64,000 nucleotides of DNA from Hanleya hanleyi (GCA_036873755.1 JAVTVY010036924.1:105098-169097), one strand, 5' to 3'. Shown: positions 34,716 through 48,230, numbered from the stretch's first letter. Numbers and translations are program-made. The notes: a model not told the origin generated them from the sequence alone.

Positions 34716-35740
34716 TGACATTTTTATTAAATAACTCACCAATTCAACAACTTTTTTTCATCGATTTATATAATACAAGTATCAAGGAATATTTTAGTAC
34801 AGCGACTCTCCCAAATCAGGATATATATTTCTTCCTCGACAGTAGCCATATTTACCACGATCAATGTGGTTTCGATGTACCACTATAGTCGGAAAGTATA
34901 GATTCTCTCTACAGTAGCGATAATCGACGGCGATAATCGGGACGGTGAATACAGAATTGGCCGATCATCTTCAACCTGGGCGGGGTTCTTCAACGTAGGA
35001 AACGGGAGTCGAGAAGATAGAAGCAGATGAAATTTTAATCATACAATATATATCATGAAAGTAATATACTGATTTTATTTGACGAGAATAGTGAAGCAAA
35101 ATACAACCTTGAAATATGGTGAATTGATCCAAATCCAGTCCCGATTTGGGAATCGAAGACCTATATGGAGACCCTAGTTTTCAACATCTAATTCGTTCAT
35201 CTAATTCGTTCACATCTAATTTCTCTCGTATCCATCTACACGTGATTAGCTCTTCTAGCTGCAAATATGGCATCATCTTCTGTCATAAAATATCACTGTA
35301 GTCATAGCTTCGTTCATCGGTGCACTGTTGTAAGTGTTGGATCACTGTTTTGTCGTCTGTGATGTGCTTGGCGAGTCGATGTCACGCTCGCGTCACTATA
35401 CTATAGTCTATTTCAGTATGATTCACCACATTTGATTCCAAGGTTTGTGTACCGATTCGTATAGATCTATCGAAAATTATCACAGAAGGTACTGAATTAT
35501 CCGTTCAAAGTATGAGAATACAGTGACATCATTCGGAGAAGATCACGAATCGAGGATCATTCAGCCTCAACATCGCCATGTTGAAAGTCATATTGGCCCT
35601 GTTTCCCCGTATTGGACCAGTTTTCCAGTATTGGCCCGCCTTCCTCATATTGGCCCGATTTGGTGGCCATATGCAGCAGGCCGATTTCCTCAGTTGTATT
35701 GTGTTCATATCATAGATAGTTATTTAATAATACACGTTAT
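34716..35740. other. ~1-kb block between a 13-bp inverted pair, with TATTGGCC cluster
   Basis: TTATTAAATAACT at 34724-34736 is exactly inverted at 35718-35730. At the far end (35609-35665) the word TATTGG(C/A)C occurs four times, echoing the same word in the arms of the adjacent 123-bp foldback. The block may be one larger non-autonomous transposon with subterminal repeats. No coding sequence was recognised. Confidence 0.4.
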
Positions 35741-37526
35741 TTGACGCTGATTCATTGTTGCTGATGAGCTCATCTAATCATAGAGGCAAATGAGACAACA
35801 TGAATTTCATGTCATTAATATATTTTGAATTTTAAACGCATGCATGGTGCTCACACGGACCATATAGGCACGGCGAAAGTAAATTCACATCTGGGGATGG
35901 TGTGTGTGTTTTGTTTTGTGGGGGGGGTGTGGAGGGGAATCCACCCTTACAGAGCGGTCTTGAATTTGAAGCTGTTGGAGAGCATCTGTTGAAGGAGTGT
36001 GATCGAGCAATACTCAAATCATAGAGTTAAAATATCCCCCGTAAAATGTTCCCTCCTTCCAACCCGAATTCTACAAAACGTCTCGCTTCGTGGAAGTCCA
36101 GCCCTCATCTGTCGCTCAGCCCGTGCTCCCGCTCGGACTTCTAGCTTCGGGCCAACTAGGATTGGGGCGATTCTGATTGACTAGCTATTCGGAGGTCGTG
36201 CAATCTCCTGGCATCCGACTCGTTTCGGCATGCCAAGGATTACCAGCTCCGAGTGAATAGCTATCTTTACACACATCGAACATCATTCAGTTATCAACTT
36301 TCTGTCATGGAAGTCCATGCCTACCATCTCTGCATGCAGTCCATAATTTTCATTTGATCTAGAGGTGAATATATCACGCAAAACATATACGTCGACCTCT
36401 GATGAAGCGATTACAGAGTCGAGAAATCACAGAAATCAAATATCAGTTTGAAAAATTGAACGGAAATATCATGCGGATTGACTTTTACAATCTTATGGAT
36501 TTCAATCGTATTTAATTGATTGAAATTTCAATCTAATGAGTAAGTACGGAGTAAGTGGAATAAATCCAGTCTACGTATTATTGTTTTGGAAGAATTCCAG
36601 CAATAATGTCAGAAGTTATATTCTACAGGATTGATATATTTTACAGTATAATTGAGGTGCTTAATATTACAATGAGGATGTTACGGGTACGTATTAAACA
36701 CACGACCAATTTATCATTTTCAAAAACTCTTTCAAAGGAAGTCGGTAATCGTCCAGGTTAATGAAAAATAATATGCACAAGTAATACATGCCTAAATGTA
36801 TACCGACTCCTCGAACTTTCTCTCTGACCGTTTTCCTAAACATTCAGTTCAGACAATAAGTCGAACAACCCCATGTCCATGATTACCAATAGGCTCACGT
36901 CTATATCTAATCAAGCCTATCGCCAAGTATAATAAAGCTAAGTTAACATATCCTTCAGGATAAAGCGGTGGTGATTTGTTTTGCTTATAAAGCCATTATA
37001 GGGAAAGGTTTTTAGTAAACCGCTACATAAAATCCTCTAAATGGACGATAACCTTTTGGGAAAACACAATAATCGCAAAGTGTGGGTAAATTTATGTGGC
37101 GAGTTGACGTGAAAGTAAAGAGAGGTATAAGACAAGTGACATGTTTATAACTAACAATGTTGTTCCCATCTCTCTTACCTGTCAAATATGAAAGGTAAAT
37201 GGATTGTTAAACTTGTACTGTTGACCCCGCTTTTTGCTGTTTCAACTTACCGCCTTTATAAAAATGTCCAATTTGGGCATTTAATATCATCGAGAATGAA
37301 GAGGACAATATATTCTTCATGTGTTTATACACGGACCGCAGGTATACGATAGGCTATACCATCGGTGAACTTAATTAACAGACTTGTTTACAACTGCTTC
37401 GCCAGACTTGTGTTAAGCTTCCGTTATTAGTATTATCGATATTTTAGACGACACACATATGACATCAATATATTTTCCTCGTCCATAAAAAGATGTAAAC
37501 TATCGAGCGATCTATTGCGTACCAAA
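35741..37526. other. Non-coding except for a hairpin at 36182-36263
   Basis: No exon was recognised. A TGTGTGTTTTG / GGGGGGGTG simple stretch occurs near 35901-35930. The hairpin is listed separately. Confidence 0.45.
36182..36263. repeat. 82-bp imperfect hairpin (TAGCTATTC ... GAATAGCTA)
   Basis: TAGCTATTC at 36182-36190 pairs with GAATAGCTA at 36255-36263. The stem continues through GGAG/CTCC and CCTGGCATCCGA / TCGGCATGCCAAGG with small bulges, leaving a very short loop. It could be a small MITE, or a structured RNA if transcribed. There is no family member elsewhere in the window. Confidence 0.55.
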
Positions 37527-38165
37527 ACGGATCTCCACTACTCCAGGAGAACGTACCTCCACTAGTCCATGAGAACGAACCTCCAATAATCCAGGAAAAC
37601 GGATCTCCACTACTCCGGAAGAACGGACCTCCACTACTCCAGGACAACGGACCTCCACTACTTCATGAGAATGGACCTCCATTAATCCAGGAGAACGGAT
37701 CCCCACTACTCCAGGAGAACGGACCTCCACTAATCCATGAGAACGGATCGCCACTACTCCGGGAGAACGGACTTTCACTACTTCAGGAGAACGGACCTCC
37801 ACTACTTCATTAGAATGCACCTCCACTATTCCATGAGAACGGAGCTCTACTACTCCAGGAAAAAGGATCTCCACTAATCTAGGACAACGCATCTCCACTA
37901 CTCAAGGAGAACGTATATCCACTACTCCAAAAGAACGGACCTCTACTAATACAAGAGAACTGACCTTCACTACTCCAAGATAACGGACCTCCACCACTCC
38001 GGGAGAACGGACTTCCACTACTCCAGGAGAACTGACCTCCACTACTCCAGGAGAACGGGCCTCCACTACTTCAGGAGAAACGGACCTCCACAACAGGAGA
38101 ACGGACCTCCACTACTCCAGGAGAAACTGACTTCCACTACACCAGAAAAAACAGACCTCCACTAT
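37527..38165 (-). repeat. 24-bp minisatellite, about 27 units
   Basis: The unit on the plus strand is GGACCTCCACTACTCCAGGA plus GAAC. Because 24 is a multiple of 3, the minus strand gives ORFs (37512-37898 and 37902-38093) with an 8-residue repeat of the type VEVRSPGV. Units vary mainly at two positions. The ORFs are broken between them by an indel near 37900 and have no splice or start context, so I treat this as non-coding repeat DNA with a coding-like look. Confidence 0.9.
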
Positions 38166-41100
38166 AATGTATTTCTTGGTGCAAGTATTTTATTAGTAGA
38201 TCTGATGACGTCAAGGTGACTTCATCTCCTCAGGCGACGAAATTTCTCGAGAAAAAAAACCCTTTCCGCTAAAAGGCGTGTAAATCATTACTAAAAAAAA
38301 CAAAAATAATAATAATAATAAAATAAAAAATAAAAACATTCCCGTTTACACAACATATCAACAACAACAAGTCATTTACTTACAACCGAAATTCAAAATA
38401 CTACAGAAATATAGCGTCACACGCAGAATTGCCATATAATGACTTTTAGTCACGTGCCATAAAGGTAAATGATTGACCACCATGGGATTTTGGAAACTTA
38501 GACGCAAATGCCACCATTATATGTAATAGCTGGAGCCAGAGGGAATACGAAGCCTCAAAATGAGTCTGGGTGATAGATAGATTTATTAGGTAGACATCTT
38601 TTGGAATGTACACTGATTTTACTACGACCCGCTATAAATGGTCGTAACAACACACATTTTGAAGTATTCTACTCAAAATTATATTCATAGTGAGAAACAA
38701 TTATTGGGGAAATCATGGTACCATTTGTGTTCTGAAAGACATAATGGTTGTCGAAATAAATCGATTTTCACGAAGGTTACTATTTTCACATAGCGCGTTT
38801 TAAAATATCGAAACGGGAATAAGGAATAAGGAAATAACTCCTGTTTGCTCAGCTTGTTGCGCTCGAAAACTCATCATATGATATTTTTAGCGGACACCTC
38901 CATCACTGAATCATATTAGTAAACCTACTCATGTTAGCGCAAATACTCCATATCGAGCTTGTTTTGTTGCGCACTGATTGAAATTCTTTCGGGATGTATA
39001 GCGGAGTTACGATTTACCTATATGAAACTCAAGAATTTCTGTAATTTATCAACTGGGCATGGTGAATGTCATCTTTTAAAATTGTTGACCGATGGATATG
39101 GTCTTCTAAGGAAATGATCAAATTCTGAAGAACGCGCAAATAGTCATTTCGCAAGATTCAATAGACTTATTCTCGTGCAAGGTATAATTAAAACTTAGGA
39201 AATGTGATCTGAACACACCCAGAAATCTAGAAAGTGTATGACTAAAAGGTTTTGAAGCCTGCTTGGAGCTATAGTACATGCACGGAAAGTTTATATGTAC
39301 ATTGTTTATATATATAGAATTTAATTTCGTTCTTACTTCTAGCCGGAAGGAAGGATGTAGACCAAGAGAAAGCTGGAATAAGACGATGGCGCCGCGAACA
39401 ACCAAAGCTTTGCTTTCAGATCAGTCCATCTTCAGGATGCTCTGTTCCTGTTTCTCTTCAGTCTAATTAGGCGGTCCGACCAAATTTCATACGAAAGTAG
39501 AATTGGTATTTAATATCCATAATCATCTTGTCTCTATATGGTATACCATGTTTTTTTTATAAAGAAGCATTTTGTGCTGGTTATAAGCTTTGAAGAAGAG
39601 ATTTGTCAAGGATTAAGGGTACCGCGTCCATTGTATTCCTTTCAAGTAATCCCGAACGAAGATGGTATAATAACCACGTCATTTAGTTCTATCAATTCAA
39701 ATTTGTCCCAAATAGGAAGTAATTTCTGGAGGTATAATATAGTTATTTTCGTCCATTTAACGAGCAGGAAGATATAGTCTGGTAAAAGAGACAGCTATCG
39801 GCAGAATATAGCGTGAACAGCTGCAAAAATGTAAATTATGAACACGATATTCAGGAGAAAATGGGAGGATTGCAGAATATGACCAGCAGATAATTCGGAC
39901 GTGATAATTGCATCAGCTGATCGGTTACCTGGGCCAAAATCGACAAACAAAAAGTGGCAATCACAGAATATGATCGAAGAATCTGATTGTGCGAGTTTCT
40001 CATTTTCTGTCGATTTCGTGTCGATGTTTTTGAAAGGTTTCTCAATAAAACAACATTGAGGGAATAGAATGATTATCTAACTTGTAAAATGTATTGATTC
40101 TATCCACTGCCAGTCAGCATAACTGGAACGTAAACTGACGATCTTTCACTGCCGCCATTTTGAATTTACCCATGATACTTCGTTGGATTACACCCATTAA
40201 TGTTACCTATACGATTATACCAAATGATCCCAAATGCGATTACGCCATCACAAGAATGGCGGATTTTCACAGCCAGAGAGGATTAAGTCTTGAATATCAA
40301 TGCCCTCAATGCTTAATATATACGGCGTTTGTTATGAACAACACAGATTTTTAACACGGTCACTACAGCCCTGGAGTAGGAGTCATTAATACGATACAGA
40401 ATATATAGTCGTGTTTCGCCATGAAATTATCCAGCTATTGGCAATATATTGTTTGGAGCACCGATAATTCAATTTAAGTACATGCCAAAGCAACGCTTGA
40501 AAGACTGTCCAATAATAATTTGATGCAAATGATAATTAGACTTGGATAATCGACAACTAGGATTTCTGTTCCACCAGTTTCACATTGGAAATTAATCTGA
40601 TTAAAACTATACCTAAAAAGAACGCTTCCCTTCTGACATGTCGCTGATTGACAAGTAAGATGGGGAGCGGTTTTTGTAGATCTGGATTTAATCCGACTGA
40701 TTTTGTATTCGACACGTGCAATATTCGAAGCATTAATTTGTCGATTCGATTTCATCGCTAAGAAAACATGTTAGATGAAGTTATGGAGTGTTAATTAAAA
40801 TTAAACTTGGTCACAGTGCATGTGTTAAAACAGAACAACACTTTCAACAGGCCATGGCAGCCAAGAGTATAAATGGAATCAATCAGATAATTTGCGTGCT
40901 CTCACGCATGCAATCAAGAGCACTTACTCGAAATTCATGATTAGCTAAATTACATTCGACTAATTACAACTGCAATCATGAAGGCAAGACAAGCATTGAA
41001 CGGCCCAGGAGCCGATATTAATTAAGGATCAAGGACAGAAGGAAATGAAGCACAAATCTAGGTCCAATCCATACGAATGTACATGTTTAATGCATATAAG

Positions 41101-41279
41101 CATTCATGTGGATAATTCTGCGGATAACTCTACTGAAAAAAACATGGAGAAGATTCGAACTTTCAGATTTTTTCAACTATTTATTGCTTTTTTTCTTGTC
41201 CATCATTATCATACTGAACAAAACACCTCAATATATATCTAAAAAATAGACCATTACGCAAGCGTAATCTACTATAGTT
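38166..41279. other. Non-coding, nothing recognised
   Basis: AT-rich sequence with an AAT/AAAT-rich simple stretch at 38306-38337. Short ORFs (for example 39118-39405 and 40474-40755, minus) carry no motif. Confidence 0.45.
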
Positions 41280-41391
41280 GGTAGGCCCTACCACTGCGGC
41301 GGGTGACGTGGAGGTCATCTTCTATAACTGGTGCCAGGGACGACGGACGTGGACCTCTATGGTCCTTTTTTTCCTCGGATTTCTGTTTTTG

Positions 41392-41421
41392 AAAAAAAAC
41401 AAAACAAAACAAAACAAAACA
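41392..41421. repeat. (AAAAC)n microsatellite
   Basis: An A run followed by five AAAAC-type units. Simple-sequence DNA immediately before the ~150-bp tandem repeat. Confidence 0.9.
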
Positions 41422-41449
41422 GCCCGCCGTAGAGTCCTGCTTTTATTGT

Positions 41450-42350
41450 CCAGAAATAAAATTAAGGTAGGCTCGCATGTAGCGCCACCTATAGGCTCAG
41501 GTGAACGAATCACAATCCAAAACGGTGGCAAGATATTTACATGTCAAATTTCGAAAGAATATGGCGTCATTCTAATTTTATTGTTTGCACCCAGATGAAG
41601 CCAAAATGCAAAAGGCAATCCCAAATTGCAACTTGTGGCAAAGTAGTCGTACACCTAATGTTAAGTCATGCTAAGTCTTCAAACACAGGTGGCGCCACCG
41701 ACGTATCAAATGCGATCCAAAGCCACATCTGGTGGCAAGGCATTCACACACAACTTTGAAAGAATCTTTTGAGTAGTTCCAATTGTTGTCCAGAAACGAA
41801 ATTTGTCCCCCCCCTCGGTGGCGTCACCTATGGCGAAACGCATGTGGACGGAGCGGGATCGAAAGTGACATTTTGTGGCAATATATCAACATACCCAATT
41901 CAAAAAGAATCTGTTCATTTTATTGGGCGGAAACGAAATCCAAAGTTGGCCAACTGGTGGTGCAACCTTTGTATGGATGTGAACGAGCTACATCTTGTGG
42001 CAAGATCGTGTATCCGAACCAAATCTGAGAAGAATCCCTAACGAATCGTTCTCATTTTAGTGTTCGGAAACGAAGTTCAAACTATAGTCTCAAGGTGCAT
42101 GGTGCCAGCTATGGGTATATGTGGACGAAACACAATCCAAAGTAACATCTGGTGGCAAGGTATACAAACTTGTATTTACAAACTAAATTTTAAAAGTCTG
42201 TTAAGTAGTTCAAATTTTATCGCCCAGAAACGAAATTTCGTCCTCCCCCGGTGGGCGCATGTGGACGAAACAAACTCCAAAATGACATCTGTGGCAAGGT
42301 GTTATCCACATACCCAATTTGAAAAGAATCTGGTTCTCATATATAACAAA
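41450..42350 (+). repeat. Degenerate tandem repeat, ~150-bp unit, about six copies
   Basis: Units start with a CAGAAACGAAAT-like word at about 41450, 41587, 41781, 41928, 42064 and 42223. Each continues with GGTGGCG/CACCTATGG, CATGTGGACGAA, AATCCAAAGTGACATC, TGTGGCAAGG and ACCCAATTTGAAAAGAATC. Spacings of 137, 194, 147, 136 and 159 bp reflect indels. Several short ORFs run through it in different frames (41541-42368), but the frames are not conserved between units, so coding is unlikely. Confidence 0.8.
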
Positions 42351-42360
42351 TTTTCCACGA

Positions 42361-45300
42361 ACACATGAGAAATCCAAGATGGCGGCAGCGGTCAAATATT
42401 ACGACACATCTTGGAAAGCAACACCAACCTTGTCTGTTTCGTCTGTATGAAGCCATTACCCTTTGAAACCAATCGATACATCATGTCAAAGGATATTACC
42501 CGGACACTCAAAATTCCATGCAAATGCATGTATGGAAAATCCAGTACTGTGTCAGCGACTATATTTGTTCATGTAGGCCCCTATCTCGGCGAAAAGCAAT
42601 GCCAACCTTCCGCTCATCTATAAGGATTCACTCTCAAAATTGAAAATCAATCAAAACATCCTGTCAAAAGTTATTGCCCGGAATTACTGATTCACAGAAT
42701 TACGGATGCCCAGTATCTCTCAAGTTCCCCTTGATGGGAATTGTACCAATAATACCTTCACAAAATGGTTCAACCATTTCTGTGCTAAGTGGGGTTACTC
42801 ACTAAATACCAACTTCGGAACAATTAGGAGGTCAAAATATGTTTGTGTGTGTAGGGGGCCACACACAGGCGGAGTAATAACTGTTCTAGTCACTTCTGTT
42901 TTCATTCAGATATGAAAGGGGTCAATTATGCCTGTACACTCCAAATCCCAAAATACGCCCAATAAAACGCCTGTGGCTAATCTTGTGAAAGAGCAACGAC
43001 CAGTACAAGTACAACTGGCTTCGGGGTCCCTCAGTGTTTCCAGCGTTAAGTACGTGTAGTTTATGCTGTTTATCCTATTGGCCCGTGCGTATATTCAACT
43101 TCTGACACCAAATGTAAAAGGAGCCAATTGCAGTATACACCAAAGGAAAAATGTTTAAGTGGATGAAAAAGTCGGGCTATTGAACCAATTTTCTACTTTA
43201 GCAGTCAATGTTGTTGGTCCATGCCCTCGAGGTGTGGTCTAATTGGTATCAGTGTATCTGCAATTGTGGGCAAGAAAGATTGGGAAGAAAGATGAGTTCT
43301 ACCTCAACGCCCAAATACCATTCCAACAAATGATTGTATTTCTTCTAACAAATACCATGCTCTATAGCCAGGAAACACAACCAGTTGGTTGTAACATTGC
43401 GTCATTTGATTAAAATATGCAATTATTTGTACCAAATGAACTGTTCATTTTCAAGTTCCCTCTGTCGTAACATGATAAGTTTAAAATTATATGCTCTTTG
43501 CAATTTCGGTGTTTGCCAAACATGAAACCCGTATATACCCTGAGGCTATAGGCAGTGGAAGAGCTCCAGTGTTTGAAACTGATATCAGATTTTTTCTCAT
43601 TCAATAAACTAGCTTGCTAGACTTGTACCTTACCCCCGGACTCACGGAGCTCTAGGGTCAAGCAATCGCCATCTTGTATCACTGACTGGTTGATCAATTG
43701 TCTCTGATTTCAAAATCTATGTTTGTTTAAAGAAACCCCATAATATCCCCTATGTCGGGTAAATCGTGACTAACGACGGCCAAAACTACATTGCAGTACG
43801 ATATAGTGACGATATTTAGCTATTTTTCCGAAGAAATTAACTTTCGTACACATGCCCTTCTGATCAGGCCCCATCGCCAATAAATGGCGATGAACTGACC
43901 TCGTTACCATTTGTCCTTTGTCCTCACCGACACATCGCGAGGACAAGGTCATGTCATCGATAAATGGCGAGGGTCATCACCATTTTCTGACTGTGTATGA
44001 TGTAGCTAAATGTGGACATTACGTGGACGACGGCAGCGTGCCGAATGTAGGACATGACACGTTTTTTAAATCTATTCGAGTGAATACGCCTGTAACATGG
44101 CCCGTTTTGCATGGGCTTCGTGCAAATTTACTATTATGAACAATATTTTGAACAATAAATTATGGCCACTTCTGGCTTTCATGTAACTGGTTATATTAAC
44201 GATATCATATTTGAATATATTATACGAGGCCTATTTCTATTTTCTGGTCCATGTGATTCGTATCCACGAAATATTGCAAATAGAAGTAAAGAGTTGGTGA
44301 ATTTGTTCACCTTCCATTCACGGCAGCGATCAAGTTTCTTTGACCAAATTATGCAGATTGATAAATAAAAAGCTTGATCGATAAAAGCAACTTAACCCGA
44401 TTCGGGTTTCAATCAAAGTAGAGCAAATGCCCTTAAGAAATAAGGCTAAATGTCATTAACAAATTAGGCCTCCAGCGGACTGAAAACATTCACAGAACTG
44501 ATAATACAATAGGTGGGGTATAAACTCTGTAGCTTTAGTCTTTCAGTCACCATAACAAACCAATTGGAGCTCCCGAGTCATCGCACAAATGACAAGACTA
44601 TTGACATCACCACTTCATATACCATCTTCATTACACGAAGCCAATTTCGACGTTCACACCTCGAAGTGAGAACGAAGAAATTGAGTTGGTACGAGAGAAT
44701 GACTTCAGACAGGAAAGGACTACTTCAGGGATTGTTCGATAGGCCTATTTCCATCAAATGGCGGTCATGTGATACATTGCACACAGTTTTTTCATTTCAG
44801 TTTAGTCTGTTTTTTCCGAACGTGAGGGTTCGTACTCTTTTCATTAACTTTGACGTTTAATACAATTTCAAGGAAATACTAACGTTGAGAATACAATCAT
44901 GGAAGCAGAGGGCCTGAGCGTTCCTGGTACATGCTTAATGGTGCCCGTTGGTCGATGTCCAAGTGCATTGCCCAGCCGTGCACGGATGACAAGGTTGCAT
45001 CCAATGCATAACAAACATGTCCGTAAGGCAGTAGCATTAATAGTTATAGAATGTAAAATAATTCGGTAGGTTACAACCCCGGGGGTGCCACGAACCCAAA
45101 TTGGTCACTTGACATAACAAATAACTTACATATAGGTCGAACGAGAAACACATGCTACCTTGTTCCAGTTGAAACTCCCCTCCTCAAAGCAATGTGCCCG
45201 TTGGGACAAGGCAATAGTCGCCTGTTCAACCAAAGTGCAGTTGACTATTTCGATCGTTTATTTTCGTTCGCTCTTGAAATCTAATATTCTATTCAAGGCG

Positions 45301-47849
45301 AAGTCAAACTGATGTTTTGTATTTAGTGATTTATTTATCCCACATCCAAATTTATATTTTCCTATACTAAATAAATAATCGTCCATTTACCAAGACCATA
45401 CAAAAATGCTGATAAACATTCTCGACAGAAAATTTAGAAAACTTATCAGCAATGACTAAAAATTACAACGCATTTTAAGGGAAGTGGGAAGAGGTGCCGA
45501 CATACTGACAGAGCCACATGACTTCACAGTATATTCTTTTGGTTAACCTATTCTAAAGCACCTAACCATTTAGAAAGAGACAAACATATATCCAAGAAAC
45601 ATACAAGTGACATTTAATGCGGGACTTGTCACGCGGAGGATCACTCGGAAATTCATTGTATCAACAATGACCACCCCCCCAAACATGGAAACAGGGGGGG
45701 TGGGGGCAAGGACCACTTCGCTTCCCCCGTCGATAATTCTGACTGAAGTGCCTTGAAATGGGTCGAATATGAGTAGAGAAGCATCCGAAATCTCAAAAAT
45801 TTTCGGGGGAGTACCCGGTCTTCCTCCACGGGTCCAAATTAATCGGTTTGCCGCGTTTGGCACCCACAACTTCAAACAATTTAGCTTTGCATTTATGCAA
45901 TAACTCACGCATCGATGAAGTTACCTTTTCTGGCAGAGGTACGTGTCAGAAGTTAAACTTAAACTGAGAAAAGAAGATGACCTTTCATCTGAACACCATA
46001 TTTGAGTACGTTTTTTTCTTGCCTATTTGAAAGAGTTAGAAATCTACAGCACATACGGAACTTTGAATCAAGTCTTTCTGATTGCATGGAAACCCATGGG
46101 GAGACACACGGCAGACAAACGAACAGACAGACGGACACACACCAATTTCATAGTTGGGCGTCCATGGACAATTAGAAGCGGATATTCATTAGATATGGGC
46201 TATCTGAATGTCTAATCTAAGGACTGTATAAAGTTACACATGCTTGTAATATAGAACATGGACAGACTACTATGCAGTTGATTATTATGTGGCCGCTGGT
46301 AAAATCCACTGTAGAATGTAAGAAGGCATACTATATTATACTAAGAACCCACATTCAAGTTTCTTCTAAAAAATGAATACCATTGGTAAGTTTAAAATTC
46401 TTTATTATGCACAACAGATATAATAGACTACAGCAAAATATAATATATTAAAGATCTATTTATAAATAAAACGTATACGTATGAAAGAGATTCCACAGTT
46501 ATTCATATAATAAATGTTTAGAGAAATTCAGAAATGGTAACGAACACAGCGCTAACAGATTATTATATTTTACCCTTGACACTATAAACACCAGTACATG
46601 CTGAGCAGTTAACAGTCTCAAAACACTGCAAAATAAGCTCAGCATAAAATCTTTCAAATAAAATAAAAGATATTATTAAAAAAAAAAGTAATACTGTCAT
46701 TTGGGAATAAATTTACATTGCTCTACAAGTCGAATCAGCGAATTACTTATTATTTAAGTTTAAAACATGTCAGACATCGCTTGTTGGAGATATTGATCCA
46801 CATTGAAACAAAGGAAGAAATGGAAATCAACAACTAAAAAAATAATGAACGAGGCCCACAGTGGGTCATGCCTCGCTGTCCAAAGTCAGTCCATTGTCTG
46901 AGATTTATATCGGAAAACCTGAAATCCAGTCATATGTACAATTTATTGCTACCGACACCTAATCAACTAAAAATTAGTTAGTCATATTTAATAATGCCTG
47001 TCATTTTCACACAGGAAATAAAATATGTTCTGAATACATATTAAACAGCTATGCAAACATCGAACCCTGCTTAACATCACATCAGTCCTTAATTCTAGTA
47101 CCAGCAAACGATATGCAGAACAATATGCCCATCCAGACATAATAACTAACCAGTAAACCATTATTGATTCTATGAGATTCTATACAACTTGCACCATAGA
47201 GAAGTACTTAAAATTAAGGTACTCTCATATGAAAAGACCATTTGTAGTTTTGACAGGAGATTTACCTGCCCTTGAACAGACAGATATGCTACGTAGCATT
47301 TGAAGCATTTAGGAACTATTCAGAAGGAATGTCATACATTGTATCGGAGAGATAATTTTCTTTGGACATAAACTTGTCCCACAATCCAACTAAAAGTCAA
47401 CTTTGAGTACAGATGTGAAAAAAGAAATGTTGAATTATAGCATGGATGATTCCATATCAAATTTAGACTGATTCTATATTCTAAGATATAGCACTATTTC
47501 TACAATGTCATTTTTAGCCATAATGCTGGGGATTCATATCCTGTGTCAAGATTATGAATGTTACATGTGAGTCTATCCTTTGCACAATGAACAACCTAAC
47601 CACAGTGCATTTCCCTCAACATTATCTTCATCAGTTTTTTAGGAAAATACAATATGACGAGCATCTCACCAAGCAAATTCATATCAGTTGTGATTCACCA
47701 ATATATCTTTCCACAGCATATAGTTCTCTGATAATTTGTAAACAAGGGTTCAATTGCAAACAAATGGTCAAATCGACAAGTGACTCATAAAGTGGATGAA
47801 AGTCTGAGCATGCATATCTAAATATTAAACATCAGAACAGAACATGAGG
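42361..47849. other. Long non-coding stretch, no gene recognised
   Basis: No supported exon. ORFs at 44513-44860 (plus) and 45570-45908 (minus) are the longest and show no motif. A G/C-homopolymer pair near 45674-45706 accounts for part of the latter. From about 46400 to 47850 the sequence is strongly AT-rich and resembles untranslated sequence of a minus-strand gene (TTTATT at 46401 would be AATAAA), but no adjoining coding exon was found. Confidence 0.4.
43872..43892. repeat. Short hairpin CATCGCCA / TGGCGATG
   Basis: Eight-base perfect arms with a 5-base loop. ATAAATGGCGA recurs at about 43961 and a GTCCTC / GAGGAC pair lies between, so the segment has some self-complementary structure. 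No function is assigned. Confidence 0.45.
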
Positions 47850-48230
47850 TAAGCTCCCAGAATATACGAGGTTACGGGTGTCAGGCAAGGCTTACTTTTA
47901 GAGATTGAGGGTGGGGCTCAGTGCTCCTGAGGGTAATGGATGGGTACAGTAAGTGTAGCATGATGTAAGCTCTCGGAATTTATAAGGGTATGGAATCGAG
48001 CAAGGCTTAATTTAGGAGATAGAGGGAGCGTCTCAGTGCCCAGTGGGTGGGGACATGTTCTCGAGGGTAGAGGATGGGTTCAATAAGTGTAGCATGATGT
48101 AAGCTCTCAGAATCTACAAGGGTATGGGATTGGGCAAGGCTTAGTTTGGGAGATAGAGGGTGGGGCTCTGTGCCCCAGGGGTGCAGGGGCAGCACAACAG
48201 GCCCGTAGGCTGGGGGGGTTCGGTACGCAT
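47850..48230 (+). repeat. Tandem repeat, ~115-135-bp unit, three copies
   Basis: The word TAAGCTC(C/T)C(A/G)GAAT starts at 47850, 47966 and 48100. Each unit also has GCAAGGCTTA, GGAGATAGAGGGTGGGGCTC and TAAGTGTAGCATGATG. The last unit runs into a GC-rich, G-run stretch (48190-48290). ORFs here are repeat artefacts. Confidence 0.8.

Noticed and set aside
37512..38093. Secreted or structural repeat protein with VEVRSPGV units
   Set aside because: The frame breaks between two ORFs, there is no signal sequence or splice site, and unit variation shows no sign of protein-level constraint.
41541..42368. Chain of ORFs of 70-102 codons as a multi-exon gene
   Set aside because: They fall in different frames of the ~150-bp tandem repeat and do not encode a conserved peptide unit.
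44513..44860. 115-codon plus-strand ORF
   Set aside because: No motif and no convincing splice or promoter signals.
45570..45908. 112-codon minus-strand ORF
   Set aside because: No recognisable domain; it includes G/C homopolymer stretches and has no splice context.
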